Below, piece after piece: positions 55,491 to 64,000 of a stretch of DNA of 64,000 bases. Source of the DNA: Capra hircus. Lineage: Eukaryota > Chordata > Mammalia > Artiodactyla > Bovidae. Below the pieces are notes generated by a model. The model saw nothing but the letters and a program-made list of their open reading frames with translations, did not search any database and was not told the origin of the DNA. The stretch spans positions 47,600,134-47,664,133 of the forward strand of contig NC_030831.1 in assembly GCF_001704415.2 (NCBI RefSeq), given 5' to 3'. Within the stretch, counting starts at the first letter, position 1; the number at the start of each line of letters is the position of its first letter. The position numbers and the translations under genes were made by a program.

Positions 55491-55552
55491 AAAAATTAAT
55501 GTTGAAAAAAATAATAAAGAAAGAAAGAAAAAAGAAAAAAAATTAATGTTGA
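55491..55552 (+). mobile_element. A-rich insertion flanked by 15-bp direct repeats
   Basis: AAAAATTAATGTTGA occurs at 55491-55505 and 55538-55552. Between them are 32 bp made only of A with AATAAAG and GAAAGAAAG interruptions. The layout is that of an extremely 5'-truncated retroposition in which only the poly-A tail was copied. A local duplication is the alternative. Confidence 0.6.
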
Positions 55553-55647
55553 CTTAAATATTTTCACTGCCTCTCCTTTTAAAGGTTTTTCATCTCCTCA
55601 CTGACTGTCTGGCGAGACGGAGCAGCAGTTTTAAATTTTTTTCTTTT

Positions 55648-55750
55648 TCATCCCCATTTAACAGACAAAGAAGCTGGGGACCCTGCAGAAGATGTGATTT
55701 GCAAAGACTACCCATCTTGTGAAAGGCAGGGTTTCAACTAAAGGCTATCA
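55648..55750 (+). repeat. MIR SINE fragment
   Basis: 'atccccatttaacagacaaagaagctgggga', then 'gcaggg tttcaac'-like 3' text. Confidence 0.55.
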
Positions 55751-55759
55751 TCTCTGGTT

Positions 55760-57089
55760 CGCAGGGTTGGGGTCTGAGTGGTGAGGGGCTGGGAGTTCTA
55801 GCAGACAGGACACCAGGGTGAGAGCCCTCCCCAGGGCGCCCCGGCGACTCCTTGGGCGCCCCCTCCTGGTGGTCGGAGTATGAGCAGGATATCTTCTCCA
55901 AAGGGGGCGGCCCTCTCAGGGCAGAAAGCTATGGACAGCACCTCTGATGCCAGAGAAAACCAGAGGCCTGCCAAGCTCAGCCTCTGCTTAGACGGCACCA
56001 GGCCAGAACAGAACTTGGCTTTCACTGAGCCATGAGCAAAGAGCCAAAGAAAACAGAGAGGGGACCCACAGCCCCTAGAAGCCAGCCCCCTGCCCCCAGC
56101 CCCTCTGCAGACAAGCTCTAGTGACTCACTCCTCCACAGGGAGCAGCCTGGGAGGAAACAGTCCAGGAGCGCATGGGAGAAACTCTATGGATGGACGTCA
56201 AGCAGGTCCTGGTCTCCAGGAAGGAAAAACACCACTGAAATCACCACAGTTGGCAACAGTGCTGCTCTCCAGGGTCCCGGGGTGTCTGGTGAGTGGCATA
56301 CAGGAAGGAGAGGGAGAGAGTGGGGCCCAGCTCAGCCACACCCAGGAGCCAGCTTCCTGGCCATGGCTGGACAAAGGGTCTGCTGCGACAAGCCTGGGAT
56401 CGTGGACCGCCAGCCACCACAGGGCCGGGCGTGATTAAGATGCTATGGAGAGAATCGTTTAGATTTTTAAGGACCATTATTTTGAACTTCTTACCAAAAG
56501 AAGAGTCCGAGGCCTGATTCTCCCCTGTATGAAATGCCATCTTTGCAGCAAATAACAACAACAAAAAAAGATAATGAATCAAACAAGGAAACAATGCGGA
56601 TATTCAAACCCACGCTTTCTTATTGCTAGAACCCACCGAGCTTCAACCCCTGATGCTCAGAATGTTATCTAAACACATGCTTTTGCTTCTCGGTGTTGGC
56701 ACAGTTAGGAAAGGAGAATGACCGTGCTGGCAGGCCAGGCTCCCTCGAAGCTCCCAGGTGGTCAGCGTCCGGCTTGAGAGAGGGGCGTCCAGGGATGGAG
56801 TTCTTGGGATGCAGGGCACTTGGCTCTGCTTTTACTGGGGCACCCGGGGACCTACTCTCTACAGTGTCCAGCACAGGTCCAGAAATTCACTCTTCACTTC
56901 CTTGGTCCATGCATTCATTCACCTGCCATCCTACAGGCATGTGCCAATGGCCCTCTTGCGCCTGATACAGAGTTGGGCTCCTGGGTGGATTCAGAGAGCA
57001 AAGAGATGGTCTCCGCATTGAGTAACTGCAACGTGATGCAAAACAGCTGCAGAGCTGTGCTGTGGGGACACACGCGCATCTCGAGCTCC
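55760..57089. other. non-coding stretch, no gene recognised
   Basis: GC-moderate unique DNA with no exon that I can support. Confidence 0.45.
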
Positions 57090-57365
57090 TGGCCTCTGGC
57101 TCCTCTGCCGGGACACCTGCTACCTCACTTCCTTCGAGTCTCTGCTCACACTCCTCTGTCCCGGAGGTCTTCCCCATCACACACCATCACTCCCTGTCTC
57201 CTGACCCAGCCTTATCGTGGCACTTACTCCTCCTGACCGAGCATGTATTGATGGTCTTGCCCAGAGTGTCAGCTTCATCGAGGCAGAGACCTTGTTCTGC
57301 TCTCTTTCGAGTTCTCAGCTCCTATACAGGGCTTCTCACCGACACTGAGAAGTAAATGTTGTGAG
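57090..57365 (+). mobile_element. L2 LINE 3' end
   Basis: 'cttccttcgagtctctgctcacactcc', 'ggcacttactcctcctgacc', 'gtcagcttcatcgaggcagagacc', 'gttctcagctcctatacaggg' follow L2 order. Diverged, and the AATAAA-like end is missing. Confidence 0.6.
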
Positions 57366-58690
57366 AAGAAAGAGCAGGAGGGACGGACACTGCTGTGACT
57401 CACCAACCATGGCACATGTGAGAGGGCTTCCAGGTGGAGGTGTCCTAGGGCCGGGACTTACAGTAGGATTTGCCTGGGGTGGAAAAGAGAGGACCAGACA
57501 GCCAAGCAAAGGAAGTGGTACCTACAGGACTAAGGAAGTTGGAAGGAGGCGAGGCTGGGGGCAGGTGGGAATACGGCTGAAGGCTCTTGAGGCCAAAAAG
57601 GGGTCACGGCCTCGTCTCTGAGCTGTTGGGAATGATCCAGAGTGATTAAGCAGAGGACAAGAAAGGGATGGGTGTGCTGGGGTGGGGAGAGACGGAAGGA
57701 GGCCTGTTGGCCAGGAAGCACTTCATTTCGCAGTTTTCAGGTGGTGCCAGCAGGGAGGCAAGTTCTGGGGAGGGGACAGGGGTCCCCAAGTGCAGCCCAG
57801 GTGGGGCCTGGAGGGCTTCATGGAGGAGGTAAGCCCGGTACAGGGCTCTGGAGCCCACACCAGATGGTAGGGCGGCTGGAAGGGGGAAGAGAGCAGGGCA
57901 GGGCACCAGGCCAGCTCCCCACGGCTGACATGCCCACTCCTCCCACCTCTGCCTCCCCATGATCACCAGCATGTTCACCCCAAACAGTCAGCATGGACTG
58001 AGGCTAACTATTCAGCCAGGAAACGCCTGCGTGGACAAGGCCATGCCTCCCGACAGCCCCGGGCGGCCTTGAGTGTTCCCTACCCGCTCTCCTCGTCTGG
58101 TGCCAGCCCAAGGCCAGGGACTCGCCCCAGACACAACTCGGCCCTCACCCTGCTCTGGACCTTCTTAGCTCCACCCTGACCCTCCGCAACCCTGGCCCCC
58201 TCCCCATGACTGACCCTCCCCACCCTCAGAGGAGGCTTGCGGTTTCAGTCTCTCTGGGACCAGCAGGGCCTGAGCAAGAAGGGATGCAGGGCTGGGCCCC
58301 TCCTGCTTCTGCCCTTCAAAGGCCTCCCTTGGCTCCATCTCCCTCTCTGCCCTTCCTTCCACCTGCACACAGGGAAGGAGGGCAAGGGACACCCACACAG
58401 GGCCCCCTGGTGACCCACCAACAAGCCCACGCCCGGCCTTGAGGAGGGAGACGAAGTCCGAAAATTAGCACGTCCAGAGACGCCACCCACCTCGCTCGGG
58501 GCCGGGGGAGACACTTCATACTTACACAGCACTGCTCCTTATAGCTCCAAAGTCACTTTTTGGTGCAAAAACATAAAAAATGTATTATGTATGACTTGGT
58601 ATCACATTTGATATATTTAGATAATTTTTCAGAAATGAAAACTAGCAAAACCTCTCTGGGAAAAGAAATTCCCATTCCCGCCCCCACCCC
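57366..58690. other. non-coding stretch, no gene recognised
   Basis: GC-rich unique DNA. The frames at 57361-57978 and 58165-58532 overlap on both strands and have no domain motif. Confidence 0.45.
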
Positions 58691-58691
58691 C

Positions 58692-58790
58692 AACCACCAC
58701 CACCACCAAGTTTCCAGGTTATTTTTGGGCCTTCCTGGCTCTGCTCTGGGGAGGGGAGGAGTTGGAGACACCACCACCACCACCCCCCAC
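58692..58790 (+). repeat. two short (CCA)n tracts
   Basis: ACCACCACCACCACC at about 58694-58708 and CACCACCACCACCACCACC at about 58770-58788, separated by unique DNA. Confidence 0.8.
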
Positions 58791-58854
58791 AACCCGGGAG
58801 CCCACCCCTGGGAAAGAGGAGCGTGCAGCTAGCTCTTCCCGGGTGTGTGGCCCC

Positions 58855-59130
58855 ACCAGGGATGTCAAATTGATTAACTTCATCATGGTAGTGAGCTCCC
58901 TAATGTTTTTCTTTGCAGTATCTCGGCTCTAAACGATCGTGACCCAAGGCAATTTACAGTTACTTCCATTTTTTTTAATGAAGTCTGATTTAATAGTCGG
59001 AATGGTTAATGGCCTCGTCTGTCACACATAATAAAACAGAGCCTAATTGTATTTTAAAAAGGCCCTTTTGGTATGAACAGAAGCAACAACTTGATTGCCT
59101 TGTGAGAGAGGGCTTTGCTGTGCGCTAAGA
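58855..59130. promoter_or_regulatory. candidate conserved non-coding element
   Basis: Repeat-free A/T-rich block with clustered possible transcription-factor words: TCAAATTGATTAACTTCATC, GGCAATTTACAG, GATTTAATAGTC, ATGGTTAATGG, GCCTAATTGTATTTTAAAAAG. It is sharply bounded by GC-rich DNA on both sides. The 58.8-59.2 kb block resembles the enhancer-like block at 19.43-19.73 kb in character. Conservation is not shown here. Confidence 0.4.
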
Positions 59131-59539
59131 TGGCTTCCCAAGGGCGCCACTTTCTCCCTGGGTCACCATTTCACCCTCCCCCACAGTTCTTTCTTCTAAA
59201 AAGGAATTCCTAATTCCCCAGCCAGTTAAAACCCTTGGCCATCCTGCCAGCTTCCTCAGGCTGCCCCATCCTCAGGCTTCCAGGGTTTTATACACCCCTG
59301 CATAATTACAGCCCTTCAGGCCCTCCCCTTAGAAGCAGATGGCCCAACACCCATTTTACAGCTGGGAAAACTGAGACTGGCTCGCCCTACTATCCCAGAG
59401 CCCCAGGGCAGTGAGTCAGGGCCTCTCTGGTCTGTCACCAGCTCCCACCACTGACCCTCCCCATTCAGACAGATAGCCCATGCCTGCTCCTCCCCCGTGA
59501 CCGAACAAGGCCCCTCTGTGCAGGCCAGAGCCCTAGCCT

Positions 59540-59660
59540 CTCAGAGTCACCGTGCCCAGTGGGGAAACTGAGGCAGGGATGAGTGATTCACCCAAGAGCC
59601 CAAGGCTTATTCAAAGGGACCTGAGATCAAATTTTGGTCCTTGAGCAAATAACACGCTTG
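59540..59660 (+). repeat. possible MIR fragment
   Basis: 'gtggggaaactgaggcagggatgag', 'cacccaagagcccaaggctt' resemble the MIR centre. Confidence 0.45.
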
Positions 59661-61135
59661 CCTCCTATAAAATAAGAAAGCTTGGGAAATCCTGCAGAAA
59701 CCTGGCCGTGGCCACTCCACCACCCCTGGCCCCCAAGTCTCCTGGTCTTCTGTCCTCAGCAGCCTGCGTTCAGGGCCCTGCCTCCCTCAGCCTCAGCACT
59801 CCCTGAGCGAGCCAACGCCGGAGCCTTTGGCGAGGTTTACCAGTTGGCCCAGCAGGTGTCCCAGGGATGCCAGGCAGCTCAGCTGACACCATATTGAATG
59901 CACAGTAACCCTCCCCCTGGGAGTGAGGGATAGCTAAGACAGGACCGTGGACTTGGTGCTGTGAGCCATGTGACCGTGAATGTGAACTCCCTCTGTGAAA
60001 CACAGTCACACCTGTCTCGCCCTCTCCTTGACAACCTCTGGCTCTGGGGCAGCTCCACAGCCCTGCCTTCAGTGGGCTCTTTGTTGAGGGCAGGTGGGGG
60101 GCCAGTTAGGCCCATAGCCACCCCTGTGGGCTGGGGAGAGGCCAGAGTCCCATAGATGAAGTGTCTGGCGAGGGGAGCGGCTTGAACCACTCAGAGTGTG
60201 CACCCTGCAGGCATGGGAAACAAGGCCTGTCTGGACACTCCTGCCCTCATCCTGGAGCTTCTTTCAAGTGCCCAAGGCTGAGCAGAGGCCAAGGATCAAA
60301 GAGCCTGTGGGCTCTTGTCTTGGGCTGGAGGCGGGATGGGTAACCTGGGAGATGTAACTGCCACTGCCCCTCTGAGCAGGGCGCGGGCTGGGGCCTGTCT
60401 GGCTTCTCTGAGAAGGGGAAGGAAGTTGTGGGAATGGGGACCCTTCTAGCCCCTCTCGGTAAAATATGGGGAGAGGTGGGCTTAGAGTCAAAGGACCAGG
60501 CTCCAGCCTGCCCAGCCTCCAAACTGTATGGTTTGGACCCTGCTCCTGTCTGGAATGGACAGGCGGTGATTGTCAGGACCTGAGGCTGTGGGCAGACCAC
60601 GCAGGACCATCCTCACCCACCCACATGGAGAATCTGCGGAAAGCAGAAGTCCTCCCCTCCCAAAGGACAAAATGCAAAAGGAACCTGTGTTCTTATTCTC
60701 GCTGTCTCCCTCCTGTCAGCTTCAATCTGAAAAGGACAAAACAAAAGTCGGTACCTAGACTAGCCGTGGCAGAGGCTCTGCTAGAATGAAAAATGAAAAT
60801 TAGCCCTCGCGGAGAGGAAGCTCAGGGCTCCCACTGTTGCCAAAGCTGCACCTGGGCACGGGGCACCTCCTCCTCAGGGATGTGAGGAGGGGCTCTGGCC
60901 ACTCTCTCACAAATATCAGGGAGGAGCCTTGGGGTGAATCTAGCATCTCTCTTATCTCCCTTGTCATCCAGCTCAGGCTCCATTAAACACACCCTCAACA
61001 TCCTGCCTTCCCTCTCTCAGGCCTCCCTAGCAAAACCCCAAGGCTGGTTAAACCGAGTCTGTCCTCCTTGGACCTGCACTCAGGTAAGATAATACAGTTG
61101 GAGAAAAGCAAGCTGTATCAGCCAGCATAGGTCGT
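59661..61135. other. non-coding stretch, no gene recognised
   Basis: Unique GC-moderate DNA. Short overlapping frames only. Confidence 0.45.
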
Positions 61136-61310
61136 TTGTTGATCAACTGCCAAGTCATGTCTGACTCTTGGCGATCCCATGGACTGCAGCACGCCAGGCT
61201 TCCCTGTCCCTCACCATTCCCAGAGCTTGCTCAAATTCATGTCCACTGAGTCAGTAATGCCATCCAACCATCTCATCCTCTGTTACCCCTTCTCCTCTTG
61301 CCCTCAGCGT
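61136..61310 (-). mobile_element. BovB LINE 3' end
   Basis: 'gccaagtcatgtctgactcttggcgatcccatgg', 'cccagagcttgctcaaattcatgtcc', 'catccaaccatctcatcctctg' is the antisense BovB C-terminus, with a short tail. An older, more diverged subfamily than the copies at 30.7-34.2 kb. Confidence 0.88.
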
Positions 61311-61513
61311 AAGTTATGCCCCAATAACAACAACCCCAGGTCTCAGGGCCGACAGAGAGCAGCTTCACTGCAAGTCGATGTGGCTCTGATCGCTAGCAGG
61401 AGGTGACACCATCATTCCCATTCCATGCCCCCTGAAATTTGTTCGCAAGGACAACACTTTTCCTTTGTTCTCCTCCTACTTCACTGGTCATTTCCTGTTA
61501 ATCCCTTGTCTGT

Positions 61514-61728
61514 GCTGGCTAAGTTGCTTCAGTAGTGTCCGACTCTTTGCAACCTTATGGACTGTACTCCACCAGACTCCTCTGCCTCTGGGATTCTCCA
61601 GGGGGGTGAAGAATACTGGAGTGGGTTGTCATGCCCTTCTCCAGGGGATCTTCTCGACCCAGGGAGCAAACCCATGTCTCTTACGTCTCCTGCATTGGCA
61701 GGCGGGTTCTTTACCCCTAACCGGAAGT
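61514..61728 (-). mobile_element. Bov-tA SINE, degraded
   Basis: 'ggctaagttgcttcagtagtgtccg' to 'gcattggcaggcgggttctttaccccta'. The head end is degraded. Confidence 0.9.
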
Positions 61729-61899
61729 TTAAGGTGATTTGAATCTCCTTACTAGGAGGTTTGCTGTGGGTGTCTTTAACTCATCTTTCCGACCCTTAAA
61801 CTTTGGAGAATCCAAGGATTAATCCTCATACTCCCTTACTGCCCACACCCACTTCCTCAGTGGGCTCGTCAGGCACAAGCATTTAGCATCACCTTTGCC

Positions 61900-62860
61900 A
61901 ATATCTCCTCCACTTACCTCTTTGCCCAGTCATCACCACTAAATTTCAGATTTGTACATCCAGCTGCCAAATCAACAGCTCCACTTGGACAAGTGAAAGA
62001 CGTTCAAAACTAAACTCTTGATTTTAACCCCTGAACCTACTACTCCTGACCCCTGGTTTCCCATCCTAGTTATTGGCAACTCCATTCTTCAAGTCATTCA
62101 AGTCAAAAACCTCCAGGATGTTTTGACTCCACATCCAACTCATCAGCAAACTGTTCGCCCTGTCTTCAAAATACACACAGCATCTGAAATTTTCTCATCA
62201 CTTCTACCACCCTGATTCAAAACAACCAACCTCTCTCTCCTGGACCGGTTACTGCAAGAGCCCTTTAACTGAGTTCTCTGCGCCTGGCCTTGCCCTTCTT
62301 CAGGATAGAGTGATTCTTTAAGTTAAATCAGGGCACTCCTCTTCTCAAAATCCTCCAAGGGCGTCCATTGCAGAGTGAAATCTGGTGTGCTCACCACAGC
62401 CTGTAAAGACCTATGTGACCCGGCCCATTGCAGCTACCTCCGTGTCGTCACCTCCCACCGTGCCTGTGTCCCCAGACTCACCAAGCAACTTCCACATCCC
62501 TTTGTACTGGCTCTTCCCTCCTCCTGGAATGTACTTCTCCTAGAGACCCACATGGCTTGCTTCCAGGGGTCTCTCCTTAAATGTGACTTTATTAGGGAGG
62601 TCTTCCCTTACCTTCTATACAAAATAGGATCCTCACAATTTCAGACACTTTATATTCCCCTGTCCAGCTTGATCGATTTTCATATTATTTGTCATCATGG
62701 CCCTTTTCTGTCTCTCTCCCCAAAATAGAATGTAAATACCAAAGAGAAGTGATTTTATTTGCTTTGTTCATTGGTGTAGCTCCAACCCCTACAGCAGTGC
62801 CCGGCATGAAGCAGGCACCCAATAAATATTGTTATTTGTTAAATGAATGAGTGTGTGAAT
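61900..62860 (+). mobile_element. L2 LINE, ORF2 C-terminus and 3' UTR
   Basis: About 0.95 kb of L2 in order: 'cagctgccaaatcaacagctccacttggac', 'aactaaactcttgattttaacccc', 'actccattcttcaagtc', 'ggcactcctcttctcaaaatcc', 'ctatgtgacccggccc', 'gtactggctcttccctcc', 'gcagtgcccggcatgaagcaggcacccaataaatattg', ending in GAATGA-type units. It is the longest L2 in the window. No frame is intact. Confidence 0.8.
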
Positions 62861-63529
62861 GAATTAATGGGGGAGAGAGCAGAGTGCAGTGGCAGGAAGT
62901 CACTTACTCCCTTGCAACACAGGGCTATTTCAGGCGTCTATTTTGTGAGACATTGAGCTTCTTCACTATTTAGTCTAGTTTCAATTGAGTTTCTGTTCTT
63001 TTCAGCCAAGGATATCCTAGATGAATCACTGCCATTCAAGCCAATTGGCAGGGAGCAAGAGTGCACGGGCCCCAGCAGGAGACTGCTGCCAGCCATCCTT
63101 CTGCGGCAGCATGGGGTCAGGGAACTGCCCCTTCTAATACGCTTCCTGGGCCTCGCCCCTAGCTTCTCATCTGATGTGGTGGGACAGTGCCTTAGAACAT
63201 GCCACCAAGCTGGCTGTGCACCACAAAACCTATAGCCACCCAGCACTCTGGGTCCCTGGGTAAGAAGCGTGCAGATAGGGGAAAGGTTATAGTAGAACTC
63301 TGGTACTTTTCCTTGCACACCTATGAACAGCCTCCTCAGCCCTTGCCCATGCTATTACAGGGACCAGGTCAGTGCCAGTCTCCCCTGGAGAAAGATGGAA
63401 GCACCAGGCTGCAGCAGGCCACTGCTGTGAGCCAAGAATGCTACGTGCTTCTTACCTAGAAAGGAGTCTGCCGCAGTGTGCTGGCTGTCTCCTAACACCT
63501 ACCCCTCTTTTTTTATCTGTTGTTAAACT
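62861..63529. other. non-coding stretch, nothing recognised
   Basis: No gene or clear repeat. Confidence 0.4.
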
Positions 63530-63870
63530 TCAACTCACCCTGATTAGGCTTCACCCCCATCGCTTCATCAATTAGCTCCTGTCACCATCACCAGTGACCT
63601 CCAGGATGCAAACCTGGGGATGACTTCTTGGTCCTTGTTCACCTTGACCTCTCAGCATCAGCAGTGCGCAATGGTCTGACCCTTCCTCAAAGCACTGCCC
63701 CCACTTGGTTTTCTTTTTCCTCTAGCTGTTCACCCTCCGTCTGGCTGTTGGCTCCTCCTCACTTTTCTGATCTCTTGATATAGGAGTATTGAGAAGTACT
63801 GCTGTCTCTTCATAACCACTTCCTTGAAGCTCTCATCCCATGACTTCGTATTAACTCACTGCTATGGATT
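63530..63870 (+). mobile_element. L2 LINE, upstream ORF2 segment
   Basis: 'catcaattagctcctgtcaccatcaccagtgacctcc', 'ttgacctctcagcatcagcag', 'tggctgttggctcctcctc' correspond to the RT-region coding sequence of L2, upstream of the part represented at 61900-62860. It is therefore a separate L2 insertion or a rearranged piece. Confidence 0.55.
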
Positions 63871-63872
63871 GA

Positions 63873-64000
63873 ATGCCAACCTAGATAGCATATTCAAAAG
63901 CAGAGACATTACTTTGCCGACTAAGGTCCGTCTAGTCAAGGCTATGGTTTTTCCTGCGGTCATGTATGGATGTGAGAGTTGGACTGTGAAGAACTGATGC
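63873..64000 (+). mobile_element. BovB LINE fragment, cut by the window edge
   Basis: 'gccaacctagatagcatattcaaaagcagagac', 'gtcaaggctatggtttttcc', 'ggtcatgtatggatgtgagag' is BovB ORF2. It is 5'-truncated and interrupts the L2. At the very end GTGAAGAACTGATGC lacks about 17 bp that other copies have between GTGAAGAA and TGATGC, although the edge makes this uncertain. The element continues past the window. Confidence 0.88.

Overview
The window is ruminant nuclear DNA, most likely from a bovid (cattle, sheep or goat type). The evidence is repeat content: ruminant tRNA-derived SINEs (Bov-tA and Bov-A2), BovB (RTE) LINE copies in several age classes, the ruminant L1 3' end, and the older mammalian repeats L1M, L2, MIR and MaLR LTRs. 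I found no exon of a recognisable cellular protein-coding gene. Nearly all open frames longer than 60 codons are antisense frames, SINE or LINE remnants, or frames through low-complexity DNA. The only frames with real protein homology are two decayed BovB reverse transcriptase fragments at 30.8-31.8 kb and 33.2-34.1 kb.

Layout. 0-11.7 kb is mostly unique, GC-moderate, non-coding DNA with scattered SINE, MIR, L1 and LTR pieces. It includes two diverged copies of an unidentified element of about 190 bp (3.63-3.82 and 8.57-8.76 kb) that share a perfectly conserved 23-bp core. 11.7-17 kb is A/T-rich and repeat-dense (BovB tail, inverted L1M, LTR). 17-27 kb is again mostly unique. It carries a CpG island at 19.5-20.0 kb beside a homeodomain-site-rich A/T core, and two strong CTCF-like motifs inside the island. 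27-36.5 kb is a LINE sink. 36.5-45 kb mixes unique DNA with Bov SINEs, an L1M and a MaLR LTR. 45-48 kb holds a retroviral LTR and old L1-like DNA. 48-64 kb is mostly unique with MIR, L2, SINE and BovB pieces, and a candidate conserved element at 58.86-59.13 kb.

The most informative structure is at 29.6-34.5 kb. A host L1M was hit first by an old BovB and by a ruminant L1. Each of those was then split by a younger BovB, and the two young BovB copies lie in inverted orientation. Three interrupted elements (host L1M, old BovB, ruminant L1) are each found as two halves that fit at matching breakpoints but now point in opposite directions. Three target-site duplications are also split and inverted. 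The simplest history is an inversion of the segment between the two BovB copies, by recombination between them.

The window therefore does not look like a gene cluster. It looks like an intergenic or intronic regulatory landscape: islands of possibly constrained non-coding DNA separated by waves of retrotransposition. Repeat names were assigned by recognition of characteristic sequence, without a database search.
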